The position numbers and the translations under genes were made by a program. A stretch of 64,000 bases of DNA from positions 1 through 64,000 of the forward strand of contig JBBDQN010000039.1 of the NCBI GenBank assembly GCA_040905905.1. The letters are read 5' to 3'. Under the pieces are notes generated by a model. That model had not been told where the DNA came from and made no database searches. It saw only the letters and a program-made list of their open reading frames with translations. The stretch comes from JAICND01 sp040905905 (GTDB lineage: Bacteria > Actinomycetota > Acidimicrobiia > Spongiisociales > ZC4RG35). Each line of letters begins with the position of its first letter. Within the stretch, counting starts at the first letter, position 1. Of this stretch, positions 1 to 8,868 are shown one piece after another.

Positions 1-54
1 CAGAGCGCCTGCTTTGCAAGCAGGAAGTCGTGGGTTCAAGTCCCATCGTCTCCA
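1..54 (+). tRNA. tRNA-Ala(TGC), 5' truncated by window edge
   Basis: The 3' three quarters of a tRNA are visible. The anticodon stem CCTGC/GCAGG encloses the loop TTTGCAA, which puts TGC at the anticodon. A T-arm (GTGGG, loop TTCAAGT, CCCAT) and a 3' acceptor strand CGTCTCC with discriminator A follow. The T at acceptor position 70 would allow the G3:U70 identity pair of tRNA-Ala, but the 5' strand lies outside the window. No CCA is encoded. Confidence 0.85.
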
Positions 55-59
55 CCCGT

Positions 60-569
60 TCAGTCGGTCGCAACCGAGTTGCCGCCAGCGGCTTGGGCGG
101 CCTTCAGGGCGGACTCGGCCCGGTGAATGATGTCGGCCGGGTCGGAGCCATCGCCGCTTCCAATGCCGGCGCTCACGGTGACCGGAATGGAGCCTGCCCT
201 TGTTGCGATGGCAGCCCTTCCGATGGCAGCGCCTAGGCGAGTGGCGACCTTGCCGGCCCCCGAGGTGTCAGTGTCGGCGAGGACGATCACGAAATCGTCT
301 CCACCGAGTCGGCCGAGCAAGTCCTCCAGGCGGGTGTAGGCCCGAAGATGGTCGGCGACGGCAACCAGGACGTCGTCGCCAACGCCACGGCCATATGCAT
401 CATTGACCAGATCGAAGCGGTCGATGTTCAGCATCACGATGGCCACCGGCTCTTGTCTTCGCCGGGCCAGGCTGCACGCGCGGATCAACTCGCTGTCGAC
501 ATAGCGCCGATTCCACAATCCGGTCAGCGAATCGGTGAAAACCGGTCCGGGAGCATGAGAACCGCTCAC
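60..569 (-). CDS. Single-domain GGDEF protein (putative diguanylate cyclase)
   Basis: This 169-residue protein is essentially one GGDEF domain. It begins with the hallmark TDSLTGLWNRR, continues through LNIDRFDLVNDAYG (metal-binding Asp) and carries the signature loop as RLGGDDF, a GGDDF variant of GG(D/E)EF. GGDEF domains make cyclic di-GMP from two GTP. No membrane segment or sensory domain is present, so it is cytosolic and may be the remnant of a longer protein or be controlled by partners. GTG at 569 is chosen because GGAC lies just upstream and the GGDEF domain starts 13 residues later. The E-to-D change in the signature leaves activity uncertain. Confidence 0.75.
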   Translation of the reverse strand: MSGSHAPGPVFTDSLTGLWNRRYVDSELIRACSLARRRQEPVAIVMLNIDRFDLVNDAYGRGVGDDVLVAVADHLRAYTRLEDLLGRLGGDDFVIVLADTDTSGAGKVATRLGAAIGRAAIATRAGSIPVTVSAGIGSGDGSDPADIIHRAESALKAAQAAGGNSVATD

Positions 570-669
570 GTCCGTCCTATCGGCGTTCTTCGTGGAATCT
601 GAATGTGGGTTTCGGTGTTGGAGCCGCGATACTGGGAGTAGGTTTCGGAGCCCAAGGAGGTCCGTCTAA

Positions 670-1845
670 ATGCCCACTGCTGTCATCGTTGATGCGGTCC
701 GGACGCCGGTCGCCCGCCGCAACGGCAAATACAAAGACATCCACCCCGTTGACCTCGCCTCGATCCCCCTGAGGGCCCTGGTCGAGCGGACCGGGATCGA
801 TCCGATCCTGATCGAAGACGTGATCATGGGCTGTGTGTCACAGACGGGGGAGCAGGGGCTCAACATCGCCCGCAACGCCCTCCTTGCCGCCGGATTCCCA
901 GAGGATGTGGTGGGGACCACCATCGACCGCCAATGTGGATCGTCACAGCAGTCGGCGCATTTCGCCGCCCAAGGAGTGATCGCCGGGGCCTACGACGTCG
1001 TCATCGCCGCCGGAATCGAGTCGATGACTCGCATCCCCATGGGCATCACCGCCCAGCAAGGACCCGGCATGCCCTTTGGTCCGCTGATGCTCGAGCGTTA
1101 CAGCCACGGCCTGGTCCCGCAGGGGATTTCCGCCGAGATGATCTGCGAGAAGTGGGGACTTTCCCGCCAGGAGCTCGACCAGATCGGGCTCGACTCGCAC
1201 ATGCGAGCGGCGGGCGCTACCGACGAGGGCCATTTTGAATCCCAGATCGTCCCCGTCACCGTCAAGACCGAAACCGGCACGGAGGTGGTGACCACCGATG
1301 AGGGGATCCGCCGCGAAACCTCTCTCGAAAAGCTCGCGAGCCTCCAGCCGGCCTTCAAGGTGGACGGGATGGTCACCGCCGGGAACTCGTCGCAGATCTC
1401 CGACGGCGCCGCTGCCGTTCTCATCATGAGTGAAGACAAAGCCAGCGATCTCGGGTTGACGCCGAAGGCACGCTTTGTCCAGTTCTCCCTGGCCGGGGTC
1501 GATCCGGTGATCATGTTGACCGGGCCTATCCCCGCCACTTCCAAGGTGCTCGATCGGGCCGGTCTCACCGCCGCTGACATCGATCTGTTCGAGATCAACG
1601 AGGCTTTTGCCGCAGTGGTCGGGGCCTGGCTGGCCGAACACGGCGGGGCCGACCCGGCCGGTCTCTGGGAGCGGACCAACGTCAACGGCGGCGCCATCGC
1701 CCTGGGCCATCCCCTCGGGGCCTCGGGGGCCCGCCTGCTCACCACCCTCGTCTACGAGTTGGAGCGGAGGGGCGGTCGCTACGGCCTCCAGACCATGTGC
1801 GAGGGTGGGGGAATGGCCAACGCGATGATCATCGAGCGTGGGTGA
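670..1845 (+). CDS. Acetyl-CoA C-acyltransferase (thiolase)
   Basis: A full-length 391-residue thiolase. The catalytic triad is visible: nucleophilic Cys89 in DRQCGSSQQS, His347 in GHPLGASGAR and Cys377 in TMCEGGGMAN. Thiolases catalyse thiolytic cleavage of 3-ketoacyl-CoA or the reverse condensation of acetyl-CoA, so this enzyme would act in the cytosol in fatty-acid or related beta-oxidation. The start is well supported by AAGGAGG about 8 nt upstream of ATG. No beta-oxidation partner lies next to it; it overlaps a small membrane protein gene by 8 nt. Whether it is degradative or biosynthetic cannot be decided from the sequence. Confidence 0.93.
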   Translation: MPTAVIVDAVRTPVARRNGKYKDIHPVDLASIPLRALVERTGIDPILIEDVIMGCVSQTGEQGLNIARNALLAAGFPEDVVGTTIDRQCGSSQQSAHFAAQGVIAGAYDVVIAAGIESMTRIPMGITAQQGPGMPFGPLMLERYSHGLVPQGISAEMICEKWGLSRQELDQIGLDSHMRAAGATDEGHFESQIVPVTVKTETGTEVVTTDEGIRRETSLEKLASLQPAFKVDGMVTAGNSSQISDGAAAVLIMSEDKASDLGLTPKARFVQFSLAGVDPVIMLTGPIPATSKVLDRAGLTAADIDLFEINEAFAAVVGAWLAEHGGADPAGLWERTNVNGGAIALGHPLGASGARLLTTLVYELERRGGRYGLQTMCEGGGMANAMIIERG

Positions 1846-2089
1846 CGCAGGCCTTCTTACCGTACTGATTGCGGTTGTAATCGGCGTAGTTATCTGGCGG
1901 GCCTCGATCGCGCTGATCCGCATGCTGGGGACGGCGCCGCCCGAGACCGACCCGACCGATGTAATTGAGGTCAACCGTGACTTCCGGTGTTCGGTCTGTG
2001 GAACCGAGGTCACGATGCGGACCGCCAACGTCAAGGAAACGGGTCCCCCCAAACACTGCCGGGAGGAGATGGAGCCCGTCTACCGTTAG
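1838..2089 (+). CDS. Small membrane protein with C-terminal zinc-ribbon-like motif
   Basis: An 83-residue protein with one N-terminal membrane segment (about residues 5-28) followed by a cytosolic tail carrying CSVCG and, 20 residues later, a single Cys in PKHCREEM. The three Cys plus His could bind zinc. The GTG start overlaps the thiolase stop, so translational coupling is likely. Small proteins of this layout occur next to crgA and pknB loci in actinobacteria, but no function is known to me. Confidence 0.7.
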   Translation: MGDAGLLTVLIAVVIGVVIWRASIALIRMLGTAPPETDPTDVIEVNRDFRCSVCGTEVTMRTANVKETGPPKHCREEMEPVYR

Positions 2090-2094
2090 GTCAT

Positions 2095-2343
2095 ATGCCT
2101 GAGTCGAAGTCGCGCAAGACCAAAAAACCCCGGCGGCCGCCGCAGCCACGACCTACCGCCGCTTCGATCATCAGAGAGAAGGGGCCTAGTCCCCGGTGGT
2201 ATGTGTATTTGATGATTGGCCTGATGGGGGTTGGACTTCTGGCGGTTTTGGCCCGCTTCGTGTTTCAACTCCCCCAGTACTGGCTGCTCGGGGGCCTCGC
2301 CGCCATCGCCGGCGGTTTCATCATGACTACCAATTATCGATAG
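2095..2343 (+). CDS. crgA: Cell division protein CrgA
   Basis: An 82-residue protein with a basic, Pro-rich cytosolic N-terminus (KSRKTKKPRRPP), two membrane segments (about residues 29-52 and 58-76) and the short tail MTTNYR. This is the CrgA family layout. CrgA is an actinobacterial divisome protein that binds FtsZ, FtsI and FtsQ and helps coordinate septal peptidoglycan synthesis. The ATG at 2095 is preferred over an upstream in-frame start because the upstream part lies inside the preceding gene and looks non-coding. It lies near the pknB-pbpA cluster, as in other actinobacteria. Confidence 0.9.
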   Translation: MPESKSRKTKKPRRPPQPRPTAASIIREKGPSPRWYVYLMIGLMGVGLLAVLARFVFQLPQYWLLGGLAAIAGGFIMTTNYR

Positions 2344-2910
2344 ATGCGGGTCCTGGTCCTTGACAATTACGACTCGTTCACCTTTAACCTCGTCCAGTAC
2401 CTGGGGGAGTTGGGAGCCGACCCGCAGGTGATCCGCAACGACCAGGTGACTGCCGAGGAGGCGGCCGATCTCGACTTCGAACGTCTTGTCATCTCACCCG
2501 GACCGGGCACTCCCGAGCAGGCTGGTTACTCGATCGATTACATCAAAAGGTTTGGATCCGACGTCCCCACCCTCGGGGTATGCCTGGGCCATCAGGCCAT
2601 CGCCGTCGCATATGGGGGCAAGGTCGACCTCGCCCCCGAACCGAGGCACGGGAAGACCAGCCAGATCACTCACGACGGCCGGGGCGTCTTCGGGGGCCTC
2701 GACAACCCGTTCGTGGCGACCCGTTATCACTCGCTGGCGGCGGTGTTGTTACCCGACGATCTCGAACCTTGTGCCTGGAGCGAAGACGGGGTGGTGCAGG
2801 GGATCCGTCACCGCACCCTGCCGGTCGCCGGGGTGCAGTTTCATCCGGAGAGCATCATGACAATTGAGGGCAAGAAGTTGCTGGGCAATTTTTTGAGTGG
2901 TGAGTTCTGA
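2344..2910 (+). CDS. pabA: Class I glutamine amidotransferase, TrpG/PabA type
   Basis: A 188-residue glutaminase subunit. The catalytic Cys80 is in GVCLGHQ, and His167 and Glu169 are in QFHPES; the oxyanion SPGPGTP and N-terminal DNYDSFTFNL are typical of TrpG/PabA. These subunits release ammonia from glutamine for anthranilate or aminodeoxychorismate synthase. The start codon directly abuts the crgA stop, implying coupling. No TrpE or PabB gene is nearby, so it may be amphibolic; the symbol pabA follows the common annotation of this gene beside pknB and is not proven here. Confidence 0.88.
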   Translation: MRVLVLDNYDSFTFNLVQYLGELGADPQVIRNDQVTAEEAADLDFERLVISPGPGTPEQAGYSIDYIKRFGSDVPTLGVCLGHQAIAVAYGGKVDLAPEPRHGKTSQITHDGRGVFGGLDNPFVATRYHSLAAVLLPDDLEPCAWSEDGVVQGIRHRTLPVAGVQFHPESIMTIEGKKLLGNFLSGEF

Positions 2911-2960
2911 GTTCTGGGTTTGAACCCACCACCCACCACTCAAGACTTCCGACTCTCGAC

Positions 2961-4964
2961 TCATGGACAGTTCCCGCCTGGATTGGTGACGCAAGGAGTC
3001 GTGGTTGAACTCGCCGTAGTCGTCGTTGTGGTGGACGTGGTCGTCGTCGTGGTTGTCGGAGCGGTGAACTCGCCGAGGGTCACCGTGACCACGCTGCCGG
3101 GTTGGGCCTGGGTCCCGGCGTCGGGGAACTGACGGACCACGCGGTCGTCGAGGTCGGGGTCGGTGACGGCCTGACGTCCCACTTCCACCCGCATCTGGAA
3201 GCCGGCCTCTTCGAGAATGTCCCGCGCTGCGTTTTCGGTGCGGCCAAACACGTCGGGCACGGCAACCGCACCCCGACCGGAAGACACTATGAGGAGAATG
3301 ATGTCGCCGGCTTTGACCATGGTGCCAGCGACAGGTTCGGTCCGGATCACCGTCCCATCAGGCACGCTATCGGAGTTTTCCTGACGGGTGTTCCAACGCA
3401 GACCCAACTCGGCCAGGGCCGCAAAGACCGTGTTTTCCTCCTGGTTGGAATACTCGGCCAGTGCGAATTCAAGCGGTCCCTGCGACACCACGAGGTTGAT
3501 GGGGGTGCCCGCCGAGAGTTCCACCCCGGCTACCGGAGTCTGTTCGATCACCTGACCGGCAGGTGCGTTGGGGTCGGGACGCCGGGTCACACTGCCGACA
3601 ACGAACCTCGCCTCCTCAATCAGACCGACGGCCACCACCTCAGTCTGGCCGACAAGCTGGGGAACCGCGAACTGTTCGGCCCCTTCCGACAAATAGACGA
3701 TCACGAGGCTGTCCGGATCTACCAATTGCCCCGCCACCGGATCGGTCCGAATGACCGTCAACTCCGGGACCGTGTCAGAGGCTTCCTCACGAACATCGAC
3801 TCTGAGACCGGCCAGTTGCAGCGTTGCCAGGGCTGTGGCTCGGTCCATATTGACGACGTTGGGAACGGTGACCTGTCCCTCGGCGGGCGTGCGATTGGCA
3901 GCAAGCTGGAAGACCAAGAACACCAGGACCCCCAGCAGTCCCAGCAAGCCAAAGGCGGTGAGAATGAACGGCACCTGGCTGGGTCCACGGTCCTCAAGGG
4001 TGGGTGAGGTCTGAGTCGGCAACTGCGAGGTTCCACTCTGTGCTGGGAGGACGCGGGTAGCGGCTCCGTGGTCCCCACCCGCCACGGCCATCGGGGCGAC
4101 GGCGGCCGCGGCCACGGTCACCGGCACCGCCGTTGGAGTTTGTCCGGCCAACACCTTGGCGAGATCGGCCCGAAGTTCCTCGGCCGTTTGATAACGGAGA
4201 GCCGGCTCTTTCTGCATGGCCCGCATCACCACGGCGTCCATTTCGGGAGGGACATCGGGGTTGATGCTCGACGGGGGGCTGGCCGTCGCCGAAACGTGTT
4301 GGTATGCAACCGCCACCGGGCTGTCACCAGAGAAAGGGGGACGTCCCGACAGCATCTCGTACATAACCACGCCGAGCGAATAGACGTCCGAACGTTCGTC
4401 GGCCGGGGCACCCTGGGCCTGTTCGGGGCTGAAATAGGTGGCGGTGCCGATCACCGCACCGGTCCTGGTCAGCTCCTGGGAGTCGTCCCAGGCCCGGGCG
4501 ATACCGAAGTCGGTCACCTTCACCGAACCGTTGGTGGCCAGGAGGATGTTGCCCGGTTTGATGTCGCGGTGGACCAGACCCGCCCGATGGGCGGCTGAAA
4601 GAGCCGAGGCGACTTCGAGGCCGATCTCGGCAGCACGACGAGGGAGCAGCGCACCTTCGCTACGCAACACGTCGCGCATCGACCGGCCATCCACCAATTC
4701 CATGACGATGAAATAGGTGGTGTCCGCCTGGCCCCAGTCATAGATCCCGACGATGTTGGGATGGGCGAGGTTGGCGGCAGCCTGAGCTTCACGACGGAAG
4801 CGCTTGACGAACGCCTCGTCGTTGGAGTACTGGGCGTGCAACATCTTCACCGCCACCCGGCGACCGAGCAGGGTGTCCTGGCCCTGATACACGTCAGCCA
4901 TACCTCCCCGGGCGAGGTGGGAAGCCAAGTGGTAACGATCGGTAAGGGCGTTGGGAAATTCCAT
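2961..4964 (-). CDS. pknB: Serine/threonine protein kinase with PASTA domains
   Basis: A 667-residue membrane kinase, last gene of the reverse-strand fhaA-to-pknB operon. The kinase domain (about residues 10-270) has Lys40 (VAVK), the HRD motif with catalytic Asp134 and DFG at 152-154. A Pro/Ala/Thr-rich linker leads to one membrane segment (about 332-355), followed outside the cell by four PASTA repeats (about 363-640), which bind muropeptides or lipid II in this family. The tail is a Thr run ending in a short segment with two Cys. PknB controls growth and septum formation through FHA partners, and PstP reverses it. Only one kinase is present; mycobacteria also carry pknA here. Confidence 0.96.
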   Translation of the reverse strand: MEFPNALTDRYHLASHLARGGMADVYQGQDTLLGRRVAVKMLHAQYSNDEAFVKRFRREAQAAANLAHPNIVGIYDWGQADTTYFIVMELVDGRSMRDVLRSEGALLPRRAAEIGLEVASALSAAHRAGLVHRDIKPGNILLATNGSVKVTDFGIARAWDDSQELTRTGAVIGTATYFSPEQAQGAPADERSDVYSLGVVMYEMLSGRPPFSGDSPVAVAYQHVSATASPPSSINPDVPPEMDAVVMRAMQKEPALRYQTAEELRADLAKVLAGQTPTAVPVTVAAAAVAPMAVAGGDHGAATRVLPAQSGTSQLPTQTSPTLEDRGPSQVPFILTAFGLLGLLGVLVFLVFQLAANRTPAEGQVTVPNVVNMDRATALATLQLAGLRVDVREEASDTVPELTVIRTDPVAGQLVDPDSLVIVYLSEGAEQFAVPQLVGQTEVVAVGLIEEARFVVGSVTRRPDPNAPAGQVIEQTPVAGVELSAGTPINLVVSQGPLEFALAEYSNQEENTVFAALAELGLRWNTRQENSDSVPDGTVIRTEPVAGTMVKAGDIILLIVSSGRGAVAVPDVFGRTENAARDILEEAGFQMRVEVGRQAVTDPDLDDRVVRQFPDAGTQAQPGSVVTVTLGEFTAPTTTTTTTSTTTTTTASSTTTPCVTNPGGNCP

Positions 4965-5007
4965 TAGGAACGGTTCAAGATGAACTCAAGGCTGATTCTA
5001 CGGGCAC

Positions 5008-6459
5008 TCACCGATTGAGCCATTCCGCAAATACCTCGGCGGCGATGGGGGCTGCCACTCCGCCGCCGGTGGCGGTCTCCCCGACGTTGCCACCTGCTTC
5101 GACGAGGACCGCCAGGGCGATGGTGGGGTCTTCGACCGGGGCGAACCCGATGAACCAGGCATGGGGCTGGCCCCCGGGGCCCGAGGCGGTGCCGGTTTTA
5201 CCTGCAACGCGTTGACCGGGGACGGCAGCCTGGCGACCCGTGCCGGAGGTCACAACCCGTTCCATCAACTGGGTCAGCACTTCGGCGGTGGCTGGGCTGA
5301 GGGCCGTGCGGAGCGGGCTCTGCTCGGCCAATTGCTGGTCGTTTCCGTCGGCGTCGAAGATCCGCTCGACCAAATAGGGCAGCATCACCACCCCGTCGTT
5401 GGCCACCCCCGCTGCGACCAGAGCCATCTGGAACGGCGTCGCTCTGACATCGCGTTCACCGATCCCGCTCTGGCCGAGGGCAGCCTGGTCGTCGCTCAAC
5501 TGGGATGTGAGAAAAGTGGAAGTGGCGACGCTCCATGGCGAATCGATGGGGTTGTTGAACCCAAAGCCGTTGGCCACCGCCCCGATCTCGACGGCTCCCA
5601 CCTGGATGGCGAGGTTGGCGAAGGTGGTGTTGCAAGAGCGGACAAAAGCCTGCTCGAGGGTGACGCTGACCCCGTCGTTGCAGGCGTCGCCGTCGAAGTT
5701 GGAGATGGTGGCGTCCGAACCAGGGAGCGGGAATTCAGCCGGGTCGGGGAAACTGGTCTCGGGCCCGGCCACCCCCGACTCCAGCGCCGCTCCGGTAACG
5801 AGCACCTTGAAGGTGGATCCGGGCGGGTACAACTCACGGGTGGTGCGGTCGGCCAGGGGTCGGGCCGGGTCATCCACCAGTGCCTGCCAGGCGGCGGCAG
5901 CGTCACCACCCAACAACTGCGTCGGGTCATAGGAGGGGAAAGACACCATCGCCAGGATCTCGCCGGTCTGGGGGTTGATCGCCACCACCGAACCGGCCTG
6001 ACCGTCGAGGGCGGTCAACGCCGTCCTCTGCAACTCGGCGTCAAGGGTGATCTCGAGGTTGTCGGGTCGCAGGTCCCTTCCCAGGATCACCGCGATCAAG
6101 TCGGAAATGGTGAGGTCGCGGCGGGAGCGGAGATCGGCTGAGTAGATCCTTTCGAGTCCGTTCTCGCCAAAGAGCAGGCTCGAATAACCGACCACGTGGG
6201 TGAACGCCGCCCCCTCGGGGTAGACCCGCACATACGACCCGGGAGTATTGGGGTCGGGATCGCTGCGGGCCAGCACCACTCCGTCGGCCGACACGATCTC
6301 GCCCCGCTCTTTCCCGCTCTGAGCCAGGTTGAAGCGGGCATTGCGGGGGTCGAGGCGGTAGTCGTCGGCGGCGAGAACCTGCACATAGGTGGCCATGCCG
6401 GCGAGCAGGCCGAAGCAGATCATCACTCCTACTGCCAGACGACGGGTAGGACGGTTCAT
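5008..6459 (-). CDS. pbpA: Class B penicillin-binding protein (PbpA type)
   Basis: A 483-residue transpeptidase with one N-terminal membrane anchor (about residues 8-30). The active-site motifs are all present: Ser215 in STFK, SCN at 275-277 and KTGT from 421. It cross-links peptidoglycan in the periplasmic space. The size and the short N-terminal module match actinobacterial PbpA rather than FtsI. The start overlaps the stop of the upstream FtsW/RodA gene by 4 nt (ATGA), so the glycosyltransferase and the transpeptidase are translationally coupled, as expected for a SEDS-bPBP pair. Confidence 0.95.
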   Translation of the reverse strand: MNRPTRRLAVGVMICFGLLAGMATYVQVLAADDYRLDPRNARFNLAQSGKERGEIVSADGVVLARSDPDPNTPGSYVRVYPEGAAFTHVVGYSSLLFGENGLERIYSADLRSRRDLTISDLIAVILGRDLRPDNLEITLDAELQRTALTALDGQAGSVVAINPQTGEILAMVSFPSYDPTQLLGGDAAAAWQALVDDPARPLADRTTRELYPPGSTFKVLVTGAALESGVAGPETSFPDPAEFPLPGSDATISNFDGDACNDGVSVTLEQAFVRSCNTTFANLAIQVGAVEIGAVANGFGFNNPIDSPWSVATSTFLTSQLSDDQAALGQSGIGERDVRATPFQMALVAAGVANDGVVMLPYLVERIFDADGNDQQLAEQSPLRTALSPATAEVLTQLMERVVTSGTGRQAAVPGQRVAGKTGTASGPGGQPHAWFIGFAPVEDPTIALAVLVEAGGNVGETATGGGVAAPIAAEVFAEWLNR

Positions 6460-7751
6460 GTCTGTTCCTCATGAGATATACGAGCCAACAGGCCAATCAG
6501 GAGGAAGTTGCCTACAAGGGACGAGCCGCCATACGAGACAAAGGGAAGGGTGATGCCCGTCAGGGGGACCAACCGCAGGACCCCGCCGAGGATGAGAAGG
6601 GTCTGGAGGGCGAACACCCAGGTGAGCCCGGCTGCGGTGAGCTTTCGAAATCGGTCTCGAGAACGAAGGGCGATTCCAAAGCCCACCGACACGAGCAAGG
6701 CGAAGGCGGCGATGACCGCGATGGAACCGGCGAAGCCCAACTCCTCAGCGATGGCGGCAAAGATGAAGTCGGTGTCGGCGTTGGGGATGAGATCGGGTCG
6801 ACCGAGGCCAAGCCCCGAGCCGGAGAGGCTGCCGGTTCCCATCCCGAACCAGGCCTGGGCGAGTTGATACCCCGATCCCTCGAAATGTTCGAATGGGGTA
6901 ATCCATGCTTCCACACGGCGGACCACGTGGTCGAAAACCCGGTAGGCGGCGAAGCCGCCACCCACCGCCAACAACCCTCCTACCACGAGGTAGGCAGGCC
7001 GTCCGGTGGCCGAATAGAGCATGCCGACGAAGGCACCGAAGAGCAGCAACGAAGCGCCGAGGTCGCGTTGACCCACCAGGACCCCGAGGCTCAGGGCCCA
7101 CACGAGGATGAGTGGGAAAAGCTGGCGGGGCTCTGGTAGCTGAAAGGGCCCCACCTTGCGAGGACGGTCGGCCAGAGAAGATTGCCGTTCCGCCAGATAG
7201 CTGGCGAGAAATAGGACCACGATCAACTTGGCGATCTCCCCCGGCTGAAACCGCATTTCGGTGATCCCAAAGTCGATCAGCACCCACAGCCGGGATCCGT
7301 TGGCCTCCAGCCCGCGGAGAGGTAGTGGTCCGCTGGAAGGAAGCATTGGGAGGACGAGCAGGGTGAGGGCCCCGGCCAACAGGAGGTTGCGATAACGCCT
7401 GATGGTGTCGAGACCGGTGGTGGCGAAAACCCTCAGCAGTCCCACCGTCAGCCCGGCCGCGATCAAGAGCCACCACTGTTGCAAGGCCGCCCGGGCCGGG
7501 TCGAGGCGGTGGATCTCGGCCAGGCCCAATGCCGTCAGTAGGGCGGCGGGAGGTAACAGTGCGTTGGAGGCAGCCGGCGCCCACCGGCGGATGGCGAGGT
7601 GGACCGCCCAGAAGGAGAGCAACATCACAAGGAACGTGAGGCCAACCCGGGCGTCGAGGCTGCCCCCGCCGGCGAGATTGACCAGTGTCACCCCGAAAGC
7701 GGCGAGGACGGCGGCTCCGGTGAGGAGGCCGCCCTCTGCAGTCCTGGTCAT
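6456..7751 (-). CDS. rodA: SEDS peptidoglycan glycosyltransferase (FtsW/RodA/SpoVE family)
   Basis: A 431-residue polytopic membrane protein with about ten membrane segments. Family signatures include RFQPGEIAKL near the middle, QRDLGAS and, at the C-terminus, the loop TGITLPFVSYGGSSL. SEDS proteins polymerise lipid II into glycan strands and work with a class B PBP. It is between pstP and pbpA and overlaps both by 4 nt. In actinobacteria the member in this position is usually called RodA; the sequence alone does not exclude FtsW. Confidence 0.94.
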   Translation of the reverse strand: MTRTAEGGLLTGAAVLAAFGVTLVNLAGGGSLDARVGLTFLVMLLSFWAVHLAIRRWAPAASNALLPPAALLTALGLAEIHRLDPARAALQQWWLLIAAGLTVGLLRVFATTGLDTIRRYRNLLLAGALTLLVLPMLPSSGPLPLRGLEANGSRLWVLIDFGITEMRFQPGEIAKLIVVLFLASYLAERQSSLADRPRKVGPFQLPEPRQLFPLILVWALSLGVLVGQRDLGASLLLFGAFVGMLYSATGRPAYLVVGGLLAVGGGFAAYRVFDHVVRRVEAWITPFEHFEGSGYQLAQAWFGMGTGSLSGSGLGLGRPDLIPNADTDFIFAAIAEELGFAGSIAVIAAFALLVSVGFGIALRSRDRFRKLTAAGLTWVFALQTLLILGGVLRLVPLTGITLPFVSYGGSSLVGNFLLIGLLARISHEEQT

Positions 7752-8455
7752 GGGATGACCTGGACCACCACCACCGTGATGTTGTCGTGGCCGCCAGCCC
7801 GGTTGGCTTGTTCGATCAGGGTCCAGACGGCTTCCTCGGGGCTGGCCTCTCCGAGAATGGCGGCGATGCGGGCATCGGGGACCATGTTGGTGAGCCCGTC
7901 TGAACAGATGAGAAGCCGATCACCCTCTTGCATCTGGAGATCGATCTCGTCGACCTCCACCTCGTGGCCGAGGCCCAAGACTCGAGTCAACATGCTCCGT
8001 TGCGGATGGGTCAGAGCGTCCTGGGTGGAGAGCCTTCCGGCGGCGACATGTTCGGCCACGACCGTGTGATCGGCAGTGATCATCTCCAGCTTGTCATCGT
8101 GCAACAGGTAGGCGCGGCTATCACCGACATGCCCGAGCCGGACCGCGCCTTCGGGACCGATCTCGGCCATGGTGAGAGTGGTGCCCATTCCGGCCAACTG
8201 CGGCTCGCGCAGGGCTGTGTCAACCACCACCCGGTTGGCCTTGCTGATCCGTTCGGTGAGAGGGCCCTCGGTGATGAGGGCAGTATCGACCGCCAACCGC
8301 GAAGCGACCTCGCCACCGGCATGGCCACCCATGCCGTCGGCCACCATGACCGTCACGGGTCCAGGGCCGCGCCCCGATGACTCGGGGGCATAGGCGTCTT
8401 CGTTGTTGTTACGCAACCGTCCTTGATGGGTGCCTGCCGCCCACAGGTAGTTCAC
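7748..8455 (-). CDS. pstP: PP2C-family serine/threonine phosphatase PstP
   Basis: A 235-residue PPM phosphatase. Metal-binding Asp residues are visible in NNEDAY, MVADGMGGHAGGE, LLICSDGLT and GHDNITVVV. It lacks the membrane anchor of mycobacterial PstP, so it is cytosolic. It should dephosphorylate PknB and its FHA-domain substrates. The gene overlaps fhaB and rodA by 4 nt each. Confidence 0.93.
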   Translation of the reverse strand: MNYLWAAGTHQGRLRNNNEDAYAPESSGRGPGPVTVMVADGMGGHAGGEVASRLAVDTALITEGPLTERISKANRVVVDTALREPQLAGMGTTLTMAEIGPEGAVRLGHVGDSRAYLLHDDKLEMITADHTVVAEHVAAGRLSTQDALTHPQRSMLTRVLGLGHEVEVDEIDLQMQEGDRLLICSDGLTNMVPDARIAAILGEASPEEAVWTLIEQANRAGGHDNITVVVVQVIP

Positions 8456-8868
8456 CGAACCTCCATGACCGTTTTCCCCACCTGTAGCGCGTCTCCTCTT
8501 TGCAAAGCGGTAGGAGTTGTGATCCTCCGGCCGTTGACATAGGTGCCGTTGGTACTTCCCAGGTCGGAGACCGTAAGGGCCCCTTCCTGGGACACCAGCC
8601 GCAGGTGGAACTCGGAAGCGTAGGGGTCTTCCAGATTCACGTCGGCCTGGTCGCTGCGCCCGATGACCGTGGCGCCGTTGACGGAAAAGGAGAGCCCGGC
8701 CTGGCTGTCCGACCGCACTACCACGATTCTGTTGCCGGCACGGCGGCCGCCTCCTTCGGTTCGCCCGAGACCGACGTGTCGGGCAATGGCCCGGGCCACC
8801 TGCCAGATGAACAGGTAAACGAGAGCGAGAAATATCAAACGCAGGAGGGTGAGGATTAGTTCAGGCAT
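8452..8868 (-). CDS. fhaB: FHA-domain protein FhaB with N-terminal membrane segment
   Basis: A 138-residue protein with an N-terminal membrane helix (about residues 5-25), a short linker and a C-terminal FHA domain. The FHA phosphothreonine-binding residues can be seen in VIGRSDQADV, the YASEFHLRL strand and DLGSTNGTYVNG. FhaB (FipA) binds phosphorylated PknB substrates at the division site. It overlaps fhaA by 8 nt and pstP by 4 nt. Confidence 0.92.
   Translation of the reverse strand: MPELILTLLRLIFLALVYLFIWQVARAIARHVGLGRTEGGGRRAGNRIVVVRSDSQAGLSFSVNGATVIGRSDQADVNLEDPYASEFHLRLVSQEGALTVSDLGSTNGTYVNGRRITTPTALQRGDALQVGKTVMEVR

Noticed and set aside
943..2052. Long antisense frame over the thiolase gene
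   Set aside because: It is a high-GC shadow frame; the forward thiolase has all catalytic motifs.
5161..6141. Long forward frame over pbpA
   Set aside because: Antisense to a clear penicillin-binding protein with STFK, SCN and KTG motifs; shadow frame.
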